Part shown: positions 47,004 through 59,200 of the stretch, piece by piece
Layout: each line of letters opens with the position of its first letter
Position numbering within the stretch: the first letter of the stretch is position 1
DNA from: Vanessa cardui
Lineage: Eukaryota; Arthropoda; Insecta; Lepidoptera; Nymphalidae
Assembly: GCF_905220365.1 (NCBI RefSeq)
Contig: NC_061140.1
Span: 7,256,501-7,320,500 of the forward strand
Direction: 5' to 3'
DNA length: 64,000 bases
Position numbers and translations under genes: made by a program
The notes under the pieces: generated by a model
What the model was told of the DNA's origin: nothing
Database searches by the model: none
What the model saw: only the letters and a program-made list of their open reading frames with translations

Positions 47004-47944
47004 CGGTTATATTCATTAATTTTTATTGTAACGAAACGAACGCGCAACTCTCTCGCCCGTGTCGAAACCGCCCATTTTTTTAATGACCCCTGACATACCG
47101 AGTTCAGAGAGGTCGAACGATGCCGCTGTGTTTAAAGTATAGCATATTAAGCTGCCGACGCTCAAAACACTATTAATAGAAGTACGAAAATTTAGAGTTA
47201 TTAAATTTATTTACATTCAGTAAATAAAAAAATAAAGTAGAGTTAACAAGTTGGCAGCGTGCGGTCCCGAACGTCAGGTACCTTAGAGGCGATGCTGCTA
47301 TCACTCACCGGTATCAGCTCTCTGTACTATCACTGTAGGTATCGTGAGTATTCTATGCATAGCATAAAAAGAAAAGCATTAAAAGATGAAAATTTTTATT
47401 AAAAAAATATCGTATTTAGCTTAATTACATTAGACACATTTAACGTCGTATTTGTAATAACCATGGATGGCTTAAAACGTCAGAGGAGACAAAAAATAAC
47501 AGAGTATTTTTTAAATGCCTTTTTTTTGTAAATGTAGACTAATCAAAGGCCTTCGAATAGTATGCTTTATTATCTCCTTGCATAAAATTATTGATAACTT
47601 GGGCATTTTATAACTTATCAAGTATTGTAAATCTTCTTTAAAGTAGTATTATCTTAGCATGTCAAAAATATTTAAAGAACTAACAAAAAAGTAAGGCATA
47701 TTACTTAACATAAGATTATATTGATGATAAAAAAGCATAAATTTAGTATAAATAAATATATTTTAAATAAACAATGTAATAAGTGCTCTCAGGGCAGTAG
47801 CCAGGATTTAATTTGGGGGGGGGATTTGTTTTCGAGCTCCAGTAATAAAAAGTACTAGGTTTATTTTAAAATGAGTATAAATATATTAAAATTTTATATA
47901 ATTTAGAGAAATTTATTAAAAAGACAACCGACTACTTTTTTAGT

Positions 47945-48790
47945 TTATAAAAAAACAAAACGAGCAGGAGGCTCACCTGATGGAAAGTGATTACCACCGG
48001 CCATAGACATCTTCAACACCATGGGGGGGGTCTTGCAGGTGCGTTGCTGACCTTTAAGGAAGGAGTTTGTTTTTTAAGGTCCAAAGTCGCATTGGTTCGA
48101 ACAAGCCACTGGCGAAAGCTTCAAGTTCCACAGAATGGTTGTGCGAGGTAGGAAAGATCTTGATGATGCAGAGTGATCCAACCTCTCTACGCAAAACGAA
48201 AGGATCAAGCAGGTCGAAAAGGGCTTGATAGTCGACAATTCGAGCCGCTTTGCATTGGATACGCTAGCGGGTGAGAGCAGTATTCCATGTGGGGCAGAAT
48301 TTGCGCCTTGGGCGATGGGTCGACGTGAAATACTGTCTTGCCTTGCTGAACACAATTTCAGACACAATTTGTTCCGGTTATTCCGGAGAAATATTAGTCC
48401 TCTCGGTGTATGAGGTATCTACGGTGCTCTCGTCTGCATAGCAGTGAATGTTAGAGATTTGTAACAAGTAACAATTTGTAACATCGATATGCAGAAAAAA
48501 CAGATTGGGTGATAGAACGCAGGCTTGTGGAACACCAGCATTGACGAATTTTATATCCAGAGCATGCACCATAGATAACGACTTTAATGCTCCGATATGC
48601 CAAAAAGCTTGTGATTCAATTGCACAATTTCCCGGGGATAGGAAAGGAGCTTCGAAATATATTCTTTGTACCATACGCAATCGAAGGCCTTCTATATGTC
48701 CTAACTGGCCGTCAATGCCTCCCCCTTGCTCTCAATTTCTCTCATCTGTGATTAAGGTAAATTAGAAGCCTGAACGACCCCGATGGTACC
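47945..48790 (-). mobile_element. LINE remnant (Jockey/CR1 group), minus strand
   Basis: On the minus strand, 48378-48680 encodes a broken reverse transcriptase (GVPQACVLSPNLFFLHIDV, then IHCYADESTVD, the YADD-box region). 48074-48367 encodes the C-terminal part (RSFLPRTTILWN). The 3' untranslated end at 47945-48060 has the lepidopteran motif whose plus-strand form is GAGCAGGAGGCTCACCTGAT. Stops and frameshifts throughout. Confidence 0.7.
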
Positions 48791-49129
48791 GCAGAAGCTG
48801 GCAGCTTATAATTGTCTGAGCGTTTACCCTATTTAGGGAACGGATGCACCAAAACTGTTTCCCATAAAATATATACAGAATGTATCAGAAATTTTACAAT
48901 CGATCTTACACATTTCAAAATGTAACTCTGTAAAAGGTTTATCCTCTTTGATACCTAAAACTACTAACATGACATTATGACATAAAAAAATAGTATCTTA
49001 ATAAAATGTAAGCTGTATGATTATTATCATGCCTCTAGTCCGTGCGTAAAATAATTCATTTTGTTTAGATTTGTTGTCGTATCTAGACTAAAGGCTAGAC
49101 GGCCTAATTTTTTGAAGAAACCAATAAAT

Positions 49130-50097
49130 ACTTGAGTTTTGTTTGTACAAAAGGTAATTTGTAAAAAACATGCTTCTTAAAGTAATCTCGTATTGTTTTT
49201 TGATAGATATATTGTTGGGTTGGCTTATTAGTCCATAAGCTACAAGGAACCACCTTCAAAAGAGCTGAAATCGACCTCAGTAAAACAACTTTACAAAGAG
49301 CTAGTATATGTCGTACATCATATTACATCACATCAAATACACAAAATTTTATTAAAGACCGTTAGAAATTCTGCCCCATATCGCATCCTAGCTGTGAGCC
49401 GTTCCATGATTACATAGTATAAAACAAAGTCGCTTTATATATCCTTATATCTAACCACGCAACGGATTTTGATGCGGTTTTTTAATAGATAGTGTGATTC
49501 GAGCAAAAGTTTTGTGTATATAAGACATGAACAATATAGTAAAGAAACATGGATCATTTTAGAAGTTGCAATGTGATATCGTAAATAAACAAATTCTGTA
49601 GTATATTTAGTATCAGTATTGCACTATGACCATTACATGAACATAACCACGTTATGGAAAGTGACTCAAATATCTAAATACTTATAAATAAAAGATTCGG
49701 CCGAGTATCGCTAACGTGCTCCTCAGAATTGTTCCATTCCCGTCCTTTCCGTTACTTTGTCATGGACCATATGCTCAAAACCTTACCAAACTTCACCAAA
49801 CTATCCTGCAAGTATATACTTTGTAATAAAAAAAGAATTATTAATATCGGTTGGCACAAGCTTTTGAGTAATTCACTTATTTTTCGCACACATACACAAT
49901 GCAAATTTAAGGCTTATACCGTTTTCATACATATACCATCATCAGAACTGGATAAAATTAAAATGGGACCTCACGGGAAGTACTAACTTTAAAACAAAAA
50001 AAAATATCAAAATCGGTCCACCCAGTCAAAAGTTATGAGGTAACAAACAAAAAAAATACAGACGAATTGATAACCTCCTCCTTTTTGAAGTCGGTTT
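49130..50097 (+). mobile_element. CCGACTTC-type element, copy 2 (5' shortened)
   Basis: Same sequence as 62348-63472 and the complement of 115-1310, ending ACAGACGAATTGATAACCTC then GAAGTCGGTTT. It carries the nested Helitron-like body (49415-49628), whose GC-rich end with CTAG is lost here. Confidence 0.7.
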
Positions 50098-50139
50098 AAA
50101 ATTAAGACTAGAATTATTTTTTCGGTAGGTACTCAATTT

Positions 50140-50356
50140 AAAAATGTATTCGCCACAGACTAAAACATTACATTTTATTACATGTTTATCAATATAATCG
50201 AAAATCAATTAGCAACACATTAGTTACGTTACGAATGTGTGTATATATAATGCTGTAATTACTTTTATAATTATACATCTAATTATTTGTTTAGACTCAG
50301 ATCAACCCAATTCATAAGGAGAAAGTTGTTACGTTGAAAAAATATCTCGAATAAAC
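50140..50356 (+). promoter_or_regulatory. Conserved promoter block, peptide gene copy C
   Basis: Counterpart of 38551-38767, with GTATATATAATGCTGTAATT and GACTCAGATCAACCC. The CCGACTTC element (copy 2) ends only about 40 bases upstream. Confidence 0.5.
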
Positions 50357-50677
50357 ATGTACACCGTAAGTTTTATTACAATATTGTTGACCAAAATATT
50401 TAAACATAATCTAAGATAACTTAGTGGAATATCTAAGATGACTTTAGAATAAATTATAAAATATTATTAAAAAAAATCATAGACAAACTTCAAAAAAGTT
50501 AATTATTTTTTCAAATGTATACCACGGAATTATTTATTTATATTTCAGGTATACAGCATTCTTGTTTTCTGCATTATATTAACAGTAACAACTTGTGAAA
50601 ATCTCACCAGTACTTATCAATTAGGTGAAATGGAATACGGATTTGATTGGGGCGACCTCGCTCACATGTGGGGCTAA
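50357..50677 (+). CDS. 45-residue secreted peptide with C-terminal Trp-Gly, copy C
   Basis: Exon 1 is 50357-50365 (MYT|GTAAGT). Exon 2 is 50549-50677 after TATATTTCAG, phase 0. The signal peptide core is VYSILVFCIILTVTT; the mature part is CENLTSTYQLGEMEYG, then FDWGDLAHMWG as in copy A. The first exon, the start of the intron and the ENLTSTYQL part follow copy B; the last 11 residues follow copy A. AATAAA at 50920-50925. Function unknown; see copy A for the amidation idea. Confidence 0.8.
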
Positions 50678-50929
50678 TATATGTATATGTACGTTAATAG
50701 GATACGTTGGTAAAATTACAACGAATATTAAAATTTTATTTGTTTCTACTGTTTGTAATATATTTACTTACTTTATTAACTTATGGGATTCTTCAAAAAT
50801 ATGTTTTCTACCAAATAAGTGATGTCTGTTACGTTTCTGTGTATAAAAAATACAAGGTCTTTATATAAATTGTTTGAAATTAATCTTTATTGTATCTTTG
50901 TTACGGAAAATATGTCTTAAATAAATTAT

Positions 50930-53418
50930 GCGATAGTACGGTTTTTCTTGTTTTACCTCTATTAAGAACGCAAGTTAATCGACTTAATTGCTGTTTATAT
51001 CACACACAGCCTAAACACTTAAATGACAAAAGTTACTAAAAATGTTTAAAAACATTGTTAGTGTACAATTACAATTTGAATTCATTGCTTTAGAATCTAT
51101 ATTTATTTATTTATTGTAAAAAGTTACACCTTATCACTAAACACTTAAAAAATATATATTAAATATGGGTAACATTCGAGGTGATACATCTTTATAGGTG
51201 TAAACAACATTGAAAAAAAATAACATAAAGTATACATTACAATATATGTGTAAGTACATGTACATGCAATGTATTATATAATACACTCGAAATAAACTGT
51301 AGACACTTTTGCCTGAAAATGTTCTTTTTTGTATTGGACATGTATACTATAATATATATTTTGTATTAAATAACTAGTTAGGTTATATGAATAGATTTAT
51401 GAAAAATGTTGCTAATAAGAATAAGTTATTTTGATAATTTTTCTTTGATATATATAGGTAGACGGAAAAACAAATTGGCAACCTGATCGTGATGGTGCTG
51501 TAAGAAATATTAACAATTCGACACCAATGCAACACCAACTCGGAACAGACATGTTATGTCTTTTGTGCCTTTAGTTCCACTGGCTCATTCTACAATCAAA
51601 TCGGAACACAATATTACCAAACATATAATATTAATAAAAGAACTTATAACAGCAGTAAATAAAATATGAAATAAGAACAAAAATATAATTTAAAGTGTAG
51701 GAATGAATTTATATATTTATATAAAACAGTGATGTATGTACATGATAAGCTTTTGTCGAAAAGTTAGACAATGACATCTAAAATGATATCTATGACGACA
51801 TACCGTGTAAGAGACGCTTTCACTTCATAATATGCGTAACTCTATGAGAACCTTAACCCGACCTTGAACTGAGTTGAAAACAAAACCGGAAAGAGGAGAA
51901 AGGCACTCCCCTTTCTATTATTTAAAACGACAGGATTTCACCCAGTAGTGCTCCCGGTTAGTTTGGAACAACACAGTGTACAAAATACTACACGTGACAA
52001 ATTACAAACAATTTTAAATAATGAACGTAAGTTTTTTTTATCTGTTATCGGTTGAATATACTCATATACTATTGGCTCGCAATTATTCCAGCCAATTACA
52101 CTTTTTTTATACAAAACTCGTTCTACATATATTTAAAATTTACCTCACGTCCAGCCGTTCTGTGAAACTTTGACTTTATTGGACATTATAAATATAATAG
52201 AGTTGGCCTGATAGTACTATTGTTGTTAAATATTTTAACGAATTATATTTTGTCTATAGGACGCATTGATTATGTTTCTTTAAAATATTGATGCATGATG
52301 TTATGTTTATTTGGTTTACTTGCTAGCGTTAGTTGGATAAATAAAAATCACACACTCCGTGACTGAATCAATTATAAAATTTTACTCAATTATTTCGTTA
52401 CACGCTTTTTGCACTAAATTATACTTCATTAATTTTTACTTTGATAAAGCATATTTTAGCGATCACGAACGTTATTAATTTCAATCTCAATACAAATTTC
52501 TTAATCGCTATCTGTAAAATATTTATTTTTTATATCAATTAGTTGAAAAATTACTACAATTCATATTTGAATCATTCTATAGAATTGGTTACTTGTATTA
52601 TTATAGTGTAGAGTATTTTTGTTATTTGTTATTTCAATAACTATATTACTAATTCTTATGCATAAAGTTGAATATAAAATAGCTAATGCTATTTATATTC
52701 AATTAAATAATAATTTATAATCTATCTGGCTACCCGACCCAGCTTCCAACCGGTATAATAAGAGTATAGTATAACTTTTATATTGAAAAACAACAAAAGA
52801 ACAAAGGATTGTATTTTTTGAAGATCTAAAAGTAAATAACGGTTCTTAGATCTTCTAACTATAGTAGATTAACTACCCAACTGATTTTAAATGGTTTCTA
52901 TTTAAAAACTAAGCGGGTTTAAGAGGACAATTTATATGATACATGCATACAAAGTAGAAAGAAATCGAGAATTTCAACTTTTAACTTACCTGTACGAATA
53001 ACATAAGAATTTTTCCTGTTATGTTTCTTCCGCTAACTAAAATTTTAGATATACGTTATGTGTAGCGACTTTTTTCATACGAGTACTATGTAGTATAAAA
53101 GTTTTTTTAAAAACGAGCATACCTACTTCTGTTTTGAATTAGATTATTTTAATCAAAATAACACGTAGTACCTTTTCCGTTATTTGAATATATTTTCATT
53201 TGTTTGGATTTATAACGTTTATTTAGGTTGTACACAAATATAACTTTAAAAAAAAATCGTTGAATTACTAATTGTTGTGTAATACTGAGTGACGCGCGTT
53301 TTTACATGAACTCTTAGTGTGCGTAAAATTACCATAATAGTAAATATACAAATTAGATTGGATAATTACGTCTTATTTTTAAGTTTTAGTTTAAACTATT
53401 AATGTATTTACAGTGATA
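50930..53418. other. End of unit C and AT-rich spacer
   Basis: Up to 52140 this is the tail of unit C, including a SINE fragment (51490-51630). After that AT-rich DNA follows, with a Helitron-like end piece at 52725-52800 (CTACCCGACCCAGCTTCCAA). No gene seen. Confidence 0.45.
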
Positions 53419-53506
53419 ATATGGAAATTACTATATATATTATACTACTAACATTACCTAAAGTTATTTCAAGTAAACACTTTATGGCACTCAAATATTT
53501 GAATGG

Positions 53507-54463
53507 ATGATGTTACAGGTTATACTACATCTAGTCGGAATAATTAGTATAATAGAAGGAGTAGTCTTGGATCCAGCTTTATATTTGGCTCCAAGCCCTC
53601 CTTTGACTACATCGAAAGATAACGATGCACAGAAAATGTGGTCGGAATCCATGGTACCAAGGATGAAAGAAAGAGGAAACTTAGCTCCATTTATTTTAGA
53701 AGGTATGCTAGTTTTTATTTTATAAATAGCATTACTTTGATAAAATTTCATTATACTAATCTGAGTGAGACATGTTTATTGTCTGAATTGTTTGTAACAT
53801 ATTGCAAACTTTATTTAAAATCTTCGTACTTTTAAATTTAATCGTGCTATATCAAAGTCTTAAAACAATAAATCTCTAATCACTTTCCTGAGAATCATCT
53901 CAATCATCATTTTTTACTTTTTTATGACTTAAATGAATCAACCAATACTTAATCATTACCAGCAAAAAAGGTTTAACTGTTAAAATTCGACGTGTAGGAA
54001 AAAAAACAACTTTAGCGTTTCGTATGTATAAACCAGTACTGAAATTGCTGAGGTGAATAAACTCAACACACAGCGTATGTTTTATATTTTTATATTCAAG
54101 CACTTTAGGTACTACTTCAGCTCAATCTTTACAGATTCCGTAAAAACTTCTCTCGAAACGGAGTCAATGGAAGAATCCGAGACATTTTGGCCAAGATTTC
54201 AATCATCCAGCTCGAAAGGAATTTATATTCCCCTCAGTTTCCATCTTTCTGGAACATATGGAGGAGGCTCTGGCACTGGTGTCTACAGTAGTGGCTATAT
54301 GGGTGTGCCAGAAGCGTATGGCAATCTAGGTAAAGCAGTTCTAGCTGGCACTCATTACAAATCACCAGGAGGATATTCCGGCTTGAGGCTATTCGGCAGT
54401 AGCAGCAGGCCTGTGTGGAGCGGTTGGGGTAATGGGAAGTGGGGTCATTACGGAAAAGGATAA
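53507..54463 (+). CDS. Secreted Gly/Ser/Tyr-rich protein, 174 residues
   Basis: Exon 1 is 53507-53702 (donor GAAG|GTATGC, phase 1). Exon 2 is 54135-54463 after CAATCTTTACAG. The signal peptide is MMLQVILHLVGIISIIEG, cut before VVLDPALYL; the second ATG at 53510 is an equal start. The first mature segment is Pro/Lys/Glu-containing (LAPSPPLTTSKDNDAQKMW). Exon 2 begins acidic (TSLETESMEESETFWPRF), then is rich in Gly, Ser, Tyr and Trp (GTYGGGSGTGVYSSGYMG; SRPVWSGWGNGKWGHYGKG). No cysteine. TTACAG|GTT just after the start resembles an acceptor at the place where the neighbours have their intron, so an upstream microexon is an alternative. No family recognised. Confidence 0.75.
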
Positions 54464-56248
54464 AGGTCTTTTTTATATTAATAATCATTAAAATTATACA
54501 TTGCAATGTTAAATAGTTTAAGTTGTTTGTGGTTTAAATTCAAATAAGTTTTTTTTACGAGTCTCGTAATGTAAAGATCTTTAATCCCACCGTTAATTTG
54601 CTTTTAATGAGTCAGTAGATGACGTTAGTAAGAAAAATTGAGTAATCAGTGTCACCACTTATATTATATTGATGTTTATTGAAGGGAATTCCAATGATAA
54701 TTCCAATGATATAATCTAAATATTTATATATTATTAATAATATTTAACTTTCGTGCATAGTATTTACGTTCCCTATGAACAAATTTATTTATAAAATACC
54801 AGAAGCAAAAAAATAGCTCGCTGTTTTTGTTTTTTATGTTAGGTGATAAATATTATGAAATAAAACATAATAGTATTAAAATTATTTAAGGGAAAATCTA
54901 TTTTATGATAATTATTGATGTAAGTTTCGAAATGCATAAAACACTTTAATGAATAAAATTAATCAAGTTATGGTGAATAAATTATCAGCATATATAAAAA
55001 TAACACTCCTGCATTCTTTTAATTTTTAAATCCTATTATTTTAAACCCAAAAATATCAACAACAGTTGCATCCATTTTTACGAACACGTCAATTTGCAAT
55101 CTATACTAGTATCTTATAAGTATTAAAAACGGCAATCTCATGAACAAATAATCGAAGTAAAAAGAAAATATATCTGAGTGCTCCAAGTTATAGACTATAT
55201 GTATGTCTATACATACATATAAATGAAATTGGAGTGTCTGTTTGTAATAACAATATTAGGTACATAATTTTTTTAATTTTTTTCTGACAAATAGATAGCT
55301 CCGGCTAAAGTTTGAATAGCTAGGCCGATTTTGACGGGACGTTCACTGGCAGAAAGATGTAATAAGGAATAACTTAGGCTGCTAGACTAATTACTTTTTA
55401 TTAAATTAAAACGCACACAAAATTGTGAGAAAAGCTAGTTTACGTCATATGATTTCCTTGTTTGTTTAACGCATCCGATGTTGGTCGCTAGTACTTAATA
55501 AACTTTAAACTTTAATATATATTTTGAAACTATTTGTTTTTTTTATTTTTTGAACGTTTATTTTGGTCTGTACGAGTATATAGTTTGTATGATGTGTATT
55601 TTGTGTAGTGTTGGTAATAACGCAAACATACTTCTTATGTAGGTAAGCATTATAATAAATCACGTTATATGAGAGTAATCGATTTATTTTATAACTAAAA
55701 ACGGATTAATTAAAGTACAGCGTTAAACATCATATGAAAAATTATTTCCCTATTCTGTTTTTAAAGAAAATATAACTTAATCGAATTTTGTATGCGTTTT
55801 CACAAATCGCAACCAAAAATACACTGTCCTAAGCCACTAGTCCAACGTCGTAATTCCTAGCTTTAAAATAAATTAAATATTGGAAAACATCACATACATT
55901 ACTCTGATCTCTATGTATCTAAGTAGCTAAAGCACTTGTGTTAAGGTAAATCAGAAGTAACGATGGTATCACAGGTTTATTGATTCATTATTTCTCACCA
56001 TTTATCATTACTGGCTTTAACATCACCTACATATACATAACCCTGACATACGCAACAATTCAATTAAAATTATCTTCAAGTATTCACATGCACTAAATAA
56101 CAAAAGGATATTTCATTTATTGTTATTATATTTCAATAGAATACAGATTCTATTACCTTGTCAGTTACTGTCAAGCATAATAGCACAACATCCTGAACAA
56201 AAACGGATTTATAGCGCCGTGAGAAAAACGCAGCGTTATTTGAGAGCA
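54464..56248. other. Intergenic with one repeat
   Basis: AT-rich, with the repeat at 55195-55400 listed separately. The 5' leader of the odorant-binding-protein gene must be in the last 100-200 bases; no clear TATA box. Confidence 0.45.
55195..55400 (+). repeat. Interspersed repeat, related to 6285-6545
   Basis: GAAATTGGAGTGTCTGTTTG, TAGCTCCGGCTAAAGTTTGA, CCGATTTTGACGGGACG and TAACTTAGGCTGC are shared with the intronic copy near 6.4 kb in the opposite orientation. Confidence 0.6.
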
Positions 56249-59200
56249 ATGGTGACAACGTGGGTGATATTTTTTATGTTACCAATTCTGGTATCGTGTT
56301 CTGGTGATGGCAATATACACTTAATGGAAGAAGATGTTGCTGCAGCTATAAATAGTTGCAATCACATCTACGATAAAGAATATTCTAAAGACAGCGGCAA
56401 ACGACAAAGACGATTTGATACAGATAGTTACAACAACCAGATACCGCGCATAGACGCTAATACAAACGAAGATGTAAACCCGTATGTTCATACGCGACGG
56501 AACTCTAACACTTTTTCCCAGATGCACGTTTTCAATGGTTCTGATAACAATTATACGGGATATGGAGCTGGAAATGTAGGGGAGAAATTTGTTAATTCTA
56601 TTCCTCGCCCAGCTATACGCAAATATAAAAATAATGGTAACCATAGCAACGCACAAAACGATAGAGTTAAGAGGAACGAAATGTTAATAAATAAAAACGA
56701 CAATGATCAGGTAAATTTTGTAAATCATATTTTTGTTGTTTCTGTAGTTACACAAAAGGTTATTTTAATAGATTATATAAATAAATGCATATCGTCTACT
56801 TAAAACACATCGGGTGATATCATACCTAATACATACCTAAAGTCGAGGTGGCCCAGTGGTTAGAACGCGTGCATCTTAACCGATGATTCAAACCCAGGCA
56901 AGCACCGCTGATTCATTTGCTTAATTTGTCTTTATAATTCATCTCGTGCTCAGCGGTGAAGGAAAACATCGTAAGGAAACCTGAATGTGACAAATTTCAT
57001 AGAAATTCTGCCACATGTGTATTCCACCAACCCGCAGGCCCGCCGCTAGCAGTTTTGTCGCCCGCGTGTAATACCTATGATGCCGCCCTTTTATATCACT
57101 GCAAAAACGCATACCACTTTTCCTCCACACAAAACCAACAAAAGCCACCCTCTGCCTTTTTGGAAGATATCACGAGATCGTTTGTGCATACTATCGTGAC
57201 GTCCTGACGGTAGGCTCACCTCTGTGGGGTTCCATTTCCTAGGGAGTGCTCAGGGTGCAGAAACCCTTAATCCCGGGACACTTATGGCGGGAGGAGAAGA
57301 CATCCATAGCCCCCTTCCCCCCTTAAAACCCCTTCTGGTTTTCTTCGGCGAAGCGGGTCAGCAGCACTGTTCCCACGGTCCCGAAAGATAAGAGCCTTGT
57401 TACGAGCATTAAGGGAGTCCAACCAAATAGGTGTATTTTCCGTCCAAGTACAGAATCAGCAAACAAATCCCATACCATTGCATCGAGGAGTGAGACAAGG
57501 GGGCATTATTTCCCCCAAATTGTTTACTAATGCAGTGAAGGATATGTTCAAGACGCTGAACTAGAAAGGACGTGGCATCAACAATGGCGAATACATCTCT
57601 CACTTGAGATTTGCAGACGACATCGTCATTATGGCAGACACGCTGCGGGACCTACAACAAATGCTGAACCAGCTGGCTGATTCTTCTGTGCGCATCGGTC
57701 ATGTTCAACGAACATGTTCTACAGGAACCGATTGCGATACACGGTACCGTCCTCGAAGTTGTTCAAAAACATTTCTACCTTGGGCAGACTTTGCAATTAG
57801 GTAGAAACAATCTTGAGGATGAGGTAAATAGAAGAATTCAGCTTGGTTGGGCAGCGTTTGGAAAATTACGCCGAATCTTTACATCGTCGATCCCACAGTG
57901 TCTTAAGACGAAAGTCTCCAACCAGTGCGTCCTACCCGTCATGACATACGGAGCCGAAACGTGGACACTCACGGCAAGGCTGGTCCACCAGTTTAAAGTC
58001 GCTCAGCGTGCTATGGAAAGGGCTATGCTGGGCGTTTCTCGGCGGGATCGCATCAGAAATGAGGCGATCCGCTAGAGAACCAAAGTCATCGACATAGTCT
58101 ACCGGATTAGTAAGCTAAAGTGGCAGTGGGCTGGCCATATTTGTCGCAGAACCGATAACCGTTGGGGAAAACGCGTTCTAGAGTGGAGACCCCGTCTCGG
58201 ATAACGTAGTGTAGGACGTTCTCGGGCACAGGGGAGTGACGACTTACGCAAGACGGCTGGCAGGAGCTGGATGCGAGTAACCCAAGAACGATCTCAGTGG
58301 CGTGCAATTTTAGAGGCCTATGTCCAGCAGTGGCCGGAAGTGGGCTGATGGATTGGATTAGGTTTATTTATTTACAATAAATAAAAAATACAATGCCATA
58401 AAGCGCACGCAGGCAAGGTGTTTAAGGTCCTCCTACGTTGGCATTGATGAGCTTCAAGCTGAGTTGGACAAAATGTTGCCCGAAGCTCCATCCTCCATCC
58501 AGGGTGAGGCCCTGATCCCTCATATGTGTCTGCGCCTTAATTATCGTCCCTTGGACGGTAGACGCTCCTCGAGGAGACCTCAGCGAAGACCGTGGATTAG
58601 GAGGGCCTCCAAGAGAAACTTTCAAGACCAGTATCTCGATTCGATCCACCGTGAGCGACACTCCGTCCCGCAGGAGCCAGTCAAAACCAACTTCAAACGC
58701 CGGACAAGTCGTCCATCGCCCCCTCTCAAAGGATCACCTGAATCCTGGAGGTATGCCCCAATGGCCTTCTGAGATAGGAAAGCAACTCGTGATATCGAAG
58801 TGCATCCCCTATGGTCTCGAAAGGACGACGGCGAGCTTAAAGTCCAGCGAATATCTGCTGATGTTAAGTAAAAATATAAAATATAAAACGCCAAAGTGTA
58901 TAAATGTAAAATTAAAAAAAAAGGCATGGGCAGCTATGGGCCCGTGGATGTCGTAAATTAAATTAAAATAAATACCTGTTGCCTGTAAAGTCGGTATACG
59001 GGCGAAAGTTTTACGTGACAACGACTTTGAGTGGTAAAATAATTTTAATGCGAATGAATATTTCATTCGTATAGTAAGAAGAAGGATGAAATAATAGTAA
59101 CAATTTAAAACATTTATTTATACAAAGAATTATATTTAAAACATTAATTTATACAAAGAATCTCGCACTGAATTTTGTCTGTCTCTCTCGCTCTTAGGCG

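Larger units (their letters stand above)
40950..47020 (+). repeat. Duplication unit B, enlarged by insertions
   Basis: Matches units A and C from TTAAGCTGCCGACGCTC onward, but is about 6 kb because of a LINE in the gene's intron (41968-43849) and a foldback element (44663-45036). It also has two tail segments with SINE ends (46314-46487 and 46772-47003). The doubled tail fits unequal crossing-over. Confidence 0.75.
47031..52140 (+). repeat. Duplication unit C
   Basis: Starts AACGAAACGAACGCGCAACTC like unit A. It contains a LINE remnant on the minus strand (47945-48790) and a CCGACTTC element (49130-50097) before the third peptide gene. Its tail (51885-52140) lacks both the TACAGACGAATTGATAACC insert and the SINE that units A and B have at the same point, so it shows the empty sites. 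Confidence 0.8.

Noticed and set aside
56120..56248. N-terminal extension of the odorant-binding-protein frame
   Set aside because: The next ATG (56249) starts a normal signal peptide; the extension would bury it 43 residues inside.
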